DNA of 40,188 nt from an uncultured Bacteroidota bacterium. GTDB lineage: Bacteria > Bacteroidota > Bacteroidia > Flavobacteriales > Flavobacteriaceae. Each line of letters begins with the position of its first letter. The stretch's first letter is position 1. Where the stretch lies: NCBI GenBank assembly GCA_902560045.1, contig CACEKJ010000009.1, positions 1 to 40,188 on the forward strand. Direction: 5' to 3'. Made by a program: the position numbers and the translations under genes. The notes under the pieces are model-generated. The model did not search any database. It saw only the letters and a list, made by a program, of their open reading frames with translations, and was not told the DNA's origin. Shown here one piece after another: positions 15,228 to 23,027 of the stretch.

Positions 15228-16880
15228 ATGAAAGGAAGATTAATAATTTTACTATTTATAGCACTAAATCAAACTTACGCACAAGGGATTTTTGATGACA
15301 AACTACCAGCTTCTAGGCAAGATACTTTAAGAGGAAGTATTACACCTGAAAGAGCCTGGTGGGATCTTACATATTATCATTTAGATATTAAAGTAGAACC
15401 TGATAAAAAATATATAAGTGGTTCTAATACAGTTGGTTATAAAGTATTGGAATCAAATAAAGTAATGCAAATTGATCTTCAAAAACCAATGAATATTACC
15501 TCAATAACTAGTAAAAACAAAGAATTGAAATTTACGAGGGAAGGTAACGTATACTTTGTTGAACTTAGAAAAAAACAAAAAAAAGGAGATGTAAATTACA
15601 TTAAAATTAATTATGAAGGATTTCCAAAAGAAGCTATCAGAGCCCCATGGGATGGTGGTTTGTCATGGAAAAAAGATGAAAACGATAATCATTTTATCGC
15701 AACATCATGCCAGGGTCTAGGAGCGAGTGTTTGGTGGCCTAATAAAGATCATATGTATGATGAGGTAGACTCCATGCTAATTAGCGTAAATGTTCCAAAA
15801 AACTTAACAAATGTTTCTAACGGAAGGTTAAAAAAAATAACCGAACTAGATGATGATACTAGGACATTTGACTGGTTTGTTACAAATCCGATAAATAACT
15901 ATGGAGTTAATATAAATATCGGAGATTATGTTAATTTTTCAGAACTCTATAAAGGGGAAAAAGGAGATCTAGATATAGACAACTATGTTTTGAGCTACAA
16001 TCTTGAAAAAGCCAAAGAACAATTCAAACAAGTTCCAATGATGATTGAAGCTTTTGAACATTGGTTTGGACCCTACCCCTTCTATGAAGATAGTTTTAAA
16101 ATGGTTGAAGTACCTTATTTAGGTATGGAGCATCAAAGCTCTATTACCTACGGAAACAAATTTCAAAATGGATACTTAGGCAGGGATCTTTCAGGTTCTG
16201 GTTGGGGTTTAAAGTTTGATTACATTATTATTCATGAAGGAGGTCACGAATGGTTTGCTAACAATATTACCTACAAAGACGTTGCTGATATGTGGGTTCA
16301 TGAAGGATTTACCTGCTACTCTGAAAATCTATATGTTGATTATTTCTTTGGAAAAGAAGCTTCAGCTGAATATGTAATTGGAACAAGAAGGGGTATTTCA
16401 AATAAAAAACCAATTATCGGTCAATATGATGTTAATAGAGAAGGATCTGGGGATATGTACTCAAAAGGAGCAAATTTACTTCATACGATTCGTCAACTTA
16501 CCAATAATGACGAGCTTTGGAGACAAACTCTTAGAGGGTTAAATGAAGAATTCTATCACTCAACTGTTACAACCAAAGAAATCGAAGAATATATCTCAAA
16601 TAGTATCGAAATTGACTTGTCAAGGGTATTTGATCAATATTTAAGGGATTATAGAATTCCTGTTTTTGAATATGAAATTAACAACGGTATTTTAAGTTAC
16701 AGATGGAATGATGTAATAGAAGGGTTTGATATGCCTATTGAAGTTAAAATTGATGGGGAAACTAAATTATTACAACCAACTAATAAATTCCAGAATTTGA
16801 AAATTAAAAACCTTTATGTAAATGTTGATAAAGACTACTATGTCTATAGTAAAGATTTAAAAGTAGTTGTAGAAAATTAA
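15228..16880 (+). CDS. M1-family zinc metallopeptidase (aminopeptidase N-like), exported
   Basis: A 550-residue exported peptidase with signal MKGRLIILLFIALNQTYAQ. The gluzincin zinc site is HEGGH (His336, Glu337, His340) with the third ligand Glu359 in WVHEGF, exactly the HExxH-18x-E spacing of family M1. The exopeptidase-type motif usually written GAMEN is GMEH here (299–302). A substrate-stabilising Tyr is probably in MYSKGANLLHTIRQL. The beta-sandwich N-domain (AWWDLTYYHLDIKVEPDKKY) comes before the catalytic domain. The protein is shorter than E. coli PepN because it lacks the large C-terminal helical domain, as is common in secreted Bacteroidota M1 enzymes. It should trim peptides in the periplasm or outside the cell. 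It converges on the amylase gene with an 8-base gap. Confidence 0.93.
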   Translation: MKGRLIILLFIALNQTYAQGIFDDKLPASRQDTLRGSITPERAWWDLTYYHLDIKVEPDKKYISGSNTVGYKVLESNKVMQIDLQKPMNITSITSKNKELKFTREGNVYFVELRKKQKKGDVNYIKINYEGFPKEAIRAPWDGGLSWKKDENDNHFIATSCQGLGASVWWPNKDHMYDEVDSMLISVNVPKNLTNVSNGRLKKITELDDDTRTFDWFVTNPINNYGVNINIGDYVNFSELYKGEKGDLDIDNYVLSYNLEKAKEQFKQVPMMIEAFEHWFGPYPFYEDSFKMVEVPYLGMEHQSSITYGNKFQNGYLGRDLSGSGWGLKFDYIIIHEGGHEWFANNITYKDVADMWVHEGFTCYSENLYVDYFFGKEASAEYVIGTRRGISNKKPIIGQYDVNREGSGDMYSKGANLLHTIRQLTNNDELWRQTLRGLNEEFYHSTVTTKEIEEYISNSIEIDLSRVFDQYLRDYRIPVFEYEINNGILSYRWNDVIEGFDMPIEVKIDGETKLLQPTNKFQNLKIKNLYVNVDKDYYVYSKDLKVVVEN

Positions 16881-16888
16881 CTAAAAAA

Positions 16889-19735
16889 TCATCTTTTTAT
16901 TAGCTTTTTATTATATGTATAATCGGATGCTTTTAATTTTAAAAAATAATAGCCCGTCTCCAATGATTCTACATTTATAAGCTGATTTACAGATGTATTT
17001 TTAAAAGATTTGATAAGTTTTCCTGAAACATCAAATATTTCAATAAGATCAACATCTTTATTCACAACAAAATAATCATATGCTGGATTTGGGTAAATCA
17101 ATAAATCATCATTAATTACATTAATAGTTGATAATGTTGTTGAAGCCTGATTTCCATAAATCTTAAACTCACCCGGAACAAGTGAAATTGGGTCTGTTGT
17201 CGAAGATATTGTAATTGACTCCTCAGCATTTTCATCCATTAAATCATACCACGTACCTGTATATGGAAAAGAAGGAATGACTGTATTCTCGACAACATCT
17301 AAATTTGCAACAATAACAATGTTTTTCAATTCAGAAGAAGAAATATTATCATCCCATATATAAATTATCGGAGTTAATCCACCTGAGCTAATACTATAAT
17401 CTCCTTCAAAGACATCTTCGTTAATTTTTAGATTTATAATTTTAGACCAGTCGTTATATATTTGATTTCTGTTTTCGTTTGATAACCAATTTTCAACCCA
17501 TTGTGGTTGAGGTTTAGTATCCAATTTACAATCAGGTTCATAAACACTACCGTCATAACATGTAAATAAAGAATTATCCATTCCCAAATCAGAAAAATGC
17601 CATATCATTTTTGGACCTGGAATCGTAAGACTTATAGCGCCAATTGCAGACATTCTTGATAAAGAAGTGTTTAAATCTTGAATATTATATCCATCCCAAC
17701 TATTTCCGTATTGTAATGCTTTATACATAACTCTCTCTTCGTCATGACTTTCAAAGTATCCTACAAGTCTTTTTTCTGAGAAACCTCTACTTTCATGACC
17801 TATACCGCTTATGTTGCTGTCAGCTGCATAACCCATTGCCAATTGATAATAAGAATTGCTGGTTTTTCCCCAAAGCATTATTCCTTTGCCTTCATTTACT
17901 CTGTAATTTGCCCACTGCTGCTCCTCTGTACTTCCTCCTAAATGTTCAAAAATCACATAATGATCTGGATCTAAACTCCAAGAGTAGTCAGCATAATTTT
18001 TCAAAATATCTACTCTATCCTGCTGATAACTATTAGTACAGTCAAAATCATTTCCATTACAATTTTGAGTAAATCCTTTTGTTAAATCCCATCTGATTCC
18101 ATCTATTTTAAAGTCCTCAATCCATCTTTTAATCACTCTGTGTGTATAATATTGAGTATATGTGCTTTGATGATTAAAATCATTCCCCAGACTGTAACTA
18201 TGAGTCGCCTCTAAATTAAAGTATGGATTTTCCGTACTAGCTGGTCCCCAACCATCATTATTTATATCTTGCATCCACATTCTATTCATTGGACTTCTAC
18301 CCATAACATGGTTCATAACTAGATCTAAAATAACGGCAATTTCATTCTGATGACAGAGATCGATAAATTCCTTTAACTTATTCTCAGGACCGTAAAACTT
18401 ATCCACAGCCATATGAAAAGAAGTATTGTATCCCCAGCTTTCATTTCCTTCAAACTCCATTACAGGCATCAACTCAATGGCATTTATATTTAAATTTTTG
18501 AAATAATCTATTTTATCAATTAGATTCTGAAAGGTTCTTTCTGAATCAAAATCTCTAATTAAAACTTCATAAATAATTAAATCTTCTTTTTTTGGTTTTT
18601 CAAAATTTTCAACTTGCCAATTATAATCACTAGAGGAGAGATTAAATAAAGTAACTTCTCTTTCCTGACCTTCTGGGTATGTCGGTAAGTTTGGATAAGA
18701 ATTTTCGGGTATCCACGGATCATCAAATGGAGATAGAACTAAATGAGAGTAAGGATCAGCTGTTTTAACTAATTCAGGGGAATTTTCTAATGGTTCTAGG
18801 TCAACAACCCAATATTGATAAGTGTGATCAATATCTGAATCTAAATTATCAATTACCAACCAAAATTTACTTGAATCAGGATCCTTTTTCATTATATAAG
18901 ACTCATCAGGCTCCCAATTATTAAAACTTCCAGAAACATAAACAAAATCCTTGTATGGGGCATCTAAAACAAGCACAACAGAATTATCTGAAAAATAATT
19001 TATTCCATCCTCAACATTTGATGGAATGGATTCATTTTCTGTTGAATTAACCAAGATTGAAAAAAACTTTATTATTTGAGAAGAACCTTGCGTTACAACC
19101 AATTTACAATATTTGTTATCTTGAATATTATCAAAAATAAAACCTTCATATTCACTTGTGTTATTTTGTGTATCTACCAAATTATCATTTGAATAAAGCT
19201 GGTAATTAGCATTCCCTCCAGTATTTACTGCATTAATCTCTACACTATCACCATTATCTACAATTAATAATCCTGAATTGTCAGGATTTATCATATCTAC
19301 TTGAAATGAGCCCACTTCAATAAAAAAATCTGAACAACCATAATCCTTAAACTCTTGTGAACCATTTTCATTTCTGAAAACTAACCCCATATTAGTTGCA
19401 TTTGAAATTTGGGTGTTTGTAAGGTTGTAGTAATCCGAAGGAATAATGGTAATACTCCATGTACCATCTCCATTATTATTCATTTCACCCACTCCATCGT
19501 CTTGACCCCAATTTCCTATAACAGAAAAACCCCAAGGTTCTGCCTCATTTCCGATACCAGAATGCATATAAACCTTATTGGGATTATTAAAACCATTACA
19601 ATCTGTTTGGTTGCTGTTTGCATCAATGGTTATTGTTACTGATTGATTTACTTCAAAAGGGCTTGGGTTTGTGGTTAACTGGGCAAACACAAAATTTGTA
19701 ATCAGAAATAAAAAGATTAATAGATTTTTTTTCAT
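16889..19735 (-). CDS. Exported GH13 alpha-amylase with starch-binding N-terminal modules and T9SS sorting tail
   Basis: A 948-residue starch-degrading enzyme exported by type IX secretion. Signal peptide residues 1–18 are followed by a module at about 20–145 that mentions WGFSVIGNWGQDDG. A CBM48/E-set-like domain follows at about 250–330 (VYVSGSFNNWEPDESYIMKK), then the GH13 barrel from about 385. The four GH13 regions are intact: DLVMNH (471–476), GIRWDLTKG with nucleophile Asp550, IFEH with acid/base Glu597, and FESHDE with Asp665. The last ~75 residues (LLIYPNPAYDYFVV, SGKLIKSF, YTYNKKLIKR) form a type A T9SS C-terminal domain, so the enzyme is probably released or surface-anchored. It lies downstream of susC, susD and a susE-like gene on the same strand, but an intrinsic terminator 16 bases before its ATG separates it from them. 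Confidence 0.95.
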   Translation of the reverse strand: MKKNLLIFLFLITNFVFAQLTTNPSPFEVNQSVTITIDANSNQTDCNGFNNPNKVYMHSGIGNEAEPWGFSVIGNWGQDDGVGEMNNNGDGTWSITIIPSDYYNLTNTQISNATNMGLVFRNENGSQEFKDYGCSDFFIEVGSFQVDMINPDNSGLLIVDNGDSVEINAVNTGGNANYQLYSNDNLVDTQNNTSEYEGFIFDNIQDNKYCKLVVTQGSSQIIKFFSILVNSTENESIPSNVEDGINYFSDNSVVLVLDAPYKDFVYVSGSFNNWEPDESYIMKKDPDSSKFWLVIDNLDSDIDHTYQYWVVDLEPLENSPELVKTADPYSHLVLSPFDDPWIPENSYPNLPTYPEGQEREVTLFNLSSSDYNWQVENFEKPKKEDLIIYEVLIRDFDSERTFQNLIDKIDYFKNLNINAIELMPVMEFEGNESWGYNTSFHMAVDKFYGPENKLKEFIDLCHQNEIAVILDLVMNHVMGRSPMNRMWMQDINNDGWGPASTENPYFNLEATHSYSLGNDFNHQSTYTQYYTHRVIKRWIEDFKIDGIRWDLTKGFTQNCNGNDFDCTNSYQQDRVDILKNYADYSWSLDPDHYVIFEHLGGSTEEQQWANYRVNEGKGIMLWGKTSNSYYQLAMGYAADSNISGIGHESRGFSEKRLVGYFESHDEERVMYKALQYGNSWDGYNIQDLNTSLSRMSAIGAISLTIPGPKMIWHFSDLGMDNSLFTCYDGSVYEPDCKLDTKPQPQWVENWLSNENRNQIYNDWSKIINLKINEDVFEGDYSISSGGLTPIIYIWDDNISSSELKNIVIVANLDVVENTVIPSFPYTGTWYDLMDENAEESITISSTTDPISLVPGEFKIYGNQASTTLSTINVINDDLLIYPNPAYDYFVVNKDVDLIEIFDVSGKLIKSFKNTSVNQLINVESLETGYYFLKLKASDYTYNKKLIKR

Positions 19736-19750
19736 AGTGTAATATAAATT

Positions 19751-19791
19751 AAAAAAACCTACAATTTAATACTGAAACTGTAGGTTTTTTT
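19751..19791. terminator. Intrinsic terminator between the susE-like gene and the amylase gene
   Basis: AAAAAACCTACA (19752–19763) pairs with TGTAGGTTTTTT (19779–19790) around a 15-base loop. A- and T-runs at both edges make it bidirectional in form. On the minus strand it acts after the susE-like stop (19812) and directly before the amylase ATG (19733–19735). It should lower amylase expression relative to susCDE. Confidence 0.88.
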
Positions 19792-19811
19792 TAAAAATTT
19801 AATATGTTAAA

Positions 19812-21128
19812 TTACCACTGATACATTTCAATTGTCGGTGGATTTGCAGCCATATTTAAAATAATATTATATGTTCCTGCTGACACAGGGATATTCGCCC
19901 CGTTTACTTCCATCAAACCATCATTCCCATCATCTCCGTAATTTAGACCCCAAGCATCATTTTGTCTAACCTTTATTTCTCCGTCAACAAGTTCAGCACC
20001 AGACAAATAATAATAACCTTCCATGATACCAAAGTCTGGCATAAATTTATCATTTGGACCGTCCCAACCATTAGCAGTTGCACTTCCAACAAGACCCCAA
20101 ACATCAATTTGCTCCATTGAATAGGTTTGTGTGTTTAAATTCATTGAAACTAGGTAATGACCAGATGAAACAGAGATATTAGCACCATTAGCTTCCATGG
20201 ATCCGTCAGCTCCGTCGTCTCCATAGTTTAAACCCCAATCATTGTTAAACCTAAATTTAACTTCACCTTCACCAAGAGTTACAACAGCTCTCCAATCGTC
20301 TTGATATGAATTATAGTGTAACATCAAGTCAGGTCCATTCCATTGATTTGGAGTTGCACTTCCGACTAATCCCCAAGAGTAGGCCTCCATTGTATAGGTC
20401 ATACTACTGAAATTGACTTCAATTTTGTATGTTCCAGCTGAAACAGGAATGTTAGCACCATAAGAATCTAAAGTACCATCATTTCCATCATCACCCCAGT
20501 TTTCTGCCCAATCGTTATTGTTTCTAAACTTAATTTCGCCATTTCTCAAAGTAACATAAGCCACATAGACATCAGTGGTTGCAGTCGTATAAAATTTAAG
20601 ATCTGGAATGTTTTCATTACCCCATCCACCAGGCGTAGCAGAACCAACAACCCCTAAATTGGTTGAAAGATCTAAAAGTGATGAATATGGAGTAACATTT
20701 AAGTTAACTGTATTAGAAAATATTTCCTGATATTCACTTAATGTTGCTTTAATTCTGAAAATAGCTACACCCTCTTCTGCTGGTGTCATAGAAAGCGATA
20801 ATAATTTTGCATTCAATTCTTCAACAGTAAATGTTTTTTCTAATGAACTTCCTACAGAAATAATTTGAGGATTAGAAAAATCGCCACCTTGTACATCCAT
20901 TTGAACAGAATATAATGCTGCTGCATCAAAACCGTAATCAGGATCACTCCATGTAAGAGTTAAAATTTCATTTGTACCATTATCCTCTGATAAATTTAAA
21001 TTATTATCAGAAAGCGATAAAACTGTTTCTGCCGCATCGTTATAGTAAACTCTTTCCACATCATCACAAGATTGCATGAACGCGAACAAAGCAGTTACAT
21101 ATGTTAGTTTTAATATTAGTTTTTTCAT
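19812..21128 (-). CDS. susE: SusE-like starch-binding outer-membrane lipoprotein with three tandem glycan-binding modules
   Basis: A 438-residue surface lipoprotein expected to hold starch or maltodextrin at the outer membrane beside SusCD. I chose the ATG at 21128: it starts MKKLILKLTYVTALFAFMQSC (lipid on Cys21), leaves 10 bases after susD, and avoids the overlap that the earlier ATG at 21152 would create. An N-terminal SusE domain (about 30–155, with LTWSDPDYGFDAAALYSVQM) is followed by three repeats of ~92 residues at about 158–250, 252–342 and 344–438. Each starts WGLVGSATPNxWxGPD or similar, then has G-E-I/V-K-F/V-R, ND-W, NYGDDGxDG, and GANIPVSAGTY. The Trp residues suit stacking on glucose rings, as in SusE and SusF. 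A module of the same kind occurs inside the preceding susD. Confidence 0.93.
   Translation of the reverse strand: MKKLILKLTYVTALFAFMQSCDDVERVYYNDAAETVLSLSDNNLNLSEDNGTNEILTLTWSDPDYGFDAAALYSVQMDVQGGDFSNPQIISVGSSLEKTFTVEELNAKLLSLSMTPAEEGVAIFRIKATLSEYQEIFSNTVNLNVTPYSSLLDLSTNLGVVGSATPGGWGNENIPDLKFYTTATTDVYVAYVTLRNGEIKFRNNNDWAENWGDDGNDGTLDSYGANIPVSAGTYKIEVNFSSMTYTMEAYSWGLVGSATPNQWNGPDLMLHYNSYQDDWRAVVTLGEGEVKFRFNNDWGLNYGDDGADGSMEANGANISVSSGHYLVSMNLNTQTYSMEQIDVWGLVGSATANGWDGPNDKFMPDFGIMEGYYYLSGAELVDGEIKVRQNDAWGLNYGDDGNDGLMEVNGANIPVSAGTYNIILNMAANPPTIEMYQW
19815..20099 (-). repeat. SusE module 3
   Basis: Third, C-terminal repeat, from WGLVGSATANGWDGPND through VRQNDAWGLNYGDDGNDG to the end of the protein (IEMYQW). 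Confidence 0.85.
20103..20375 (-). repeat. SusE module 2
   Basis: Second repeat, from WGLVGSATPNQWNGPD through VKFRFNNDWGLNYGDDGADG to TQTYSMEQ. It is the closest of the three to the module inserted in SusD, sharing KFRFN-DWG and the GANI(S/A)VS(S/A)G motif. Confidence 0.85.
20379..20657 (-). repeat. SusE module 1
   Basis: First of three tandem ~92-residue glycan-binding repeats, the most divergent copy: it begins LGVVGSATPGGWGNE and has NNNDWAENWGDDGNDG in place of the WGLNYGDDG of the other copies. Confidence 0.85.
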
Positions 21129-21138
21129 ATTGTAAATT

Positions 21139-23016
21139 TTAATATCCTTCATTTTGGGTTAAATTCGAATTGATTGAAACAACATTAGCAGGTAAAGGAA
21201 ATATATTTCTATATTCATCAACACCCACTCCAGTTTGTTCATTTCCTTTAAACGGCCACAAATATGAAGAATTGGTGAATTTGTTGAACCTTACAAGGTC
21301 TGTTCTTCTCAATCCTTCCCAGTATAATTCTCTTGATCTTTCGTCTAAAATAAAGTCTAAGGTTAAATCACCACTAGAAATATTACCAGATGAATTTCCA
21401 TATGCTCTTTCTCTAATTTCATTAATCAAAGAAACTGCCGTACCAACGTCTCCTGAACCACCTCTAATTGTAGCCTCGGCATAATTTAAATAAATTTCGG
21501 CAAGTCTAATAAGTGGAATATCTGTGTCAACAAAATTACCTGAACTATCACTCCCTTGATTTCCGTTTGAATCAATATTAGTCCACTTTGTTACAGCATA
21601 GCCATCTTCAAAAGGTGGAATTGATTCAATTTCTAAATTTTGACCATTTGTATAAAACATGCCTCTTCTATCGCTTGTAAAAGGGCTTATAGAATATGTT
21701 TCACTAGATAAGTCCATTTCAATGTAATAAGTACCTGCGGACACAGCAATGTTGGCACCTCCTGATTCAAGGGTACCATCTGCATCATTGTCTCCAAAAT
21801 TAACTCCCCAATCTTCGTTAAATCTAAATTTAATTTCACCAGAGGCCAGTTCTGCATAAACTGCAAACTCTTGAGCACCTATTTGATACATTTCTAAATC
21901 TGGTCCATCCCATCCATTTGGTGTAGCATTCCCAACTAATCCCCAATCAGACATATTACCTAATGAAGAATTAAGAGCATCAATATCAACGGAAAATTGA
22001 TTTACCAAATTTTTAGTTGTTCTTAAACCTCCCCAGCCTCCATTAACACCGAATTCTCCAGGATTCATTGATCCTCCAATTGCTGCGTGAACTAAAAAGG
22101 TTGTACCTCCATAAGTTTGAGATTGCATACCGTCAAAATTCAGGGTAAAAATAAACTCATTTTGAGCACCGTTTACATCATTATCTGCTAAAAATAATTC
22201 ATCATATGCAGTTCCATTTCCGTTTGCATCATTTGTATTTAATGAATATCCTGAATTCATCACATTTTGTGAATACTCAACACATTCACTGTATCTTGGC
22301 TGTCCTGTCCACGTTTCAGAATTTAAGTAAAGTCTGGATAAAAGAGCTTGGGCTGCAGTAATATTTACTCTACCGTATTCGTTAGAGGTAGGTAATACAG
22401 AGGAAATATCCAATAATTCACTTTCAATGAAAGCAAATAATTCAACCCTATTACTCTGAGTTGGAAGCTCAGTAGAAATCTCTGTAGTTAAAGGGACATT
22501 ACCATATAAATCCATTAAATTGTAATAAGCATATGCTCTTAAAAATCGAGCCTCAGCAACAAATAATGAAACCTCTTCTCCACTTAAATCTTGAACATTG
22601 CTTATGAATGAATTGCAAAAACTAACTTCCTGTGCTAGCCTGTAATACATAGCTTCTGTAAAATCGTTACTGCTTGACCAATACATACCGTGAAGGTCAG
22701 GTAATCCTGGATCACCCCATCCAACAACTGCATGGTCTGTAGTTATCTCATTTAGGTTAAACAACATTCTTGAAAATTGAGAGAATCCCTCATCAATATC
22801 TGCAATATCTGCATTTCCAGCAGGACCTGTTTGTCCGGTTAGGGCTAAGCTGGCATATAATTTTGCTAGCGCTCCCTTTGCATCATCAACAGTTGCAAAA
22901 ACATTTTCTTCTGTAAAACTATCAGGATCAATAGGAGATTGATTTAAGTCGTCATGACATGAAAGAACGAAAGAAAAACTGATTATGTATATAAAACTTT
23001 TAAATATATTTTTCAT
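21139..23016 (-). CDS. susD: SusD-family starch-binding outer-membrane lipoprotein with an inserted SusE-type module
   Basis: A 625-residue lipoprotein (signal ending VLSC, Cys20) that caps the SusC pore and binds glycan. SusD features are ARFLRAYAYYNLMDLYGNVPL (TPR helix, about 156–176), VNITAAQALLSRLYLN, and the C-terminal PLIRLAEIYLNYAEA, ERSRELYWEGLRRTDLVRF and FPLPANVV. It is roughly 90 residues longer than the usual ~530. The extra length is at 356–446, where WGLVGNATPNGWDGPD, GEIKFRFNEDWGVNFGD and GGANIAVSAGTYYIE match the repeats of the downstream SusE-like protein. The normal SusD chain resumes at RRGMFYTNGQ. It lies 11 bases after susC and 10 bases before the susE-like ATG, clearly one operon. 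The insertion should give SusD a second glycan-binding site. Confidence 0.94.
   Translation of the reverse strand: MKNIFKSFIYIISFSFVLSCHDDLNQSPIDPDSFTEENVFATVDDAKGALAKLYASLALTGQTGPAGNADIADIDEGFSQFSRMLFNLNEITTDHAVVGWGDPGLPDLHGMYWSSSNDFTEAMYYRLAQEVSFCNSFISNVQDLSGEEVSLFVAEARFLRAYAYYNLMDLYGNVPLTTEISTELPTQSNRVELFAFIESELLDISSVLPTSNEYGRVNITAAQALLSRLYLNSETWTGQPRYSECVEYSQNVMNSGYSLNTNDANGNGTAYDELFLADNDVNGAQNEFIFTLNFDGMQSQTYGGTTFLVHAAIGGSMNPGEFGVNGGWGGLRTTKNLVNQFSVDIDALNSSLGNMSDWGLVGNATPNGWDGPDLEMYQIGAQEFAVYAELASGEIKFRFNEDWGVNFGDNDADGTLESGGANIAVSAGTYYIEMDLSSETYSISPFTSDRRGMFYTNGQNLEIESIPPFEDGYAVTKWTNIDSNGNQGSDSSGNFVDTDIPLIRLAEIYLNYAEATIRGGSGDVGTAVSLINEIRERAYGNSSGNISSGDLTLDFILDERSRELYWEGLRRTDLVRFNKFTNSSYLWPFKGNEQTGVGVDEYRNIFPLPANVVSINSNLTQNEGY
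21679..21951 (-). repeat. SusE-type glycan-binding module inserted in SusD
   Basis: A ~91-residue unit within SusD (residues about 356–446) that repeats the pattern of the three modules in the neighbouring SusE-like protein: WGLVGNATPNGWDGPD, GEIKFRFN, DWGVNFGDNDADG, GANIAVSAGTYYIEM. The DNA also looks alike, for example the stretch encoding KFRFN.DWG here and in SusE module 2. Confidence 0.85.
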
Positions 23017-23027
23017 CTTATTTTATT

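Noticed and set aside
19815-20657. Tandem repeats in the susE-like gene as a CRISPR or satellite array
   Set aside because: The units are ~275–280 bases long, lie within one reading frame and encode a conserved domain. There are no short identical repeats with unique spacers.
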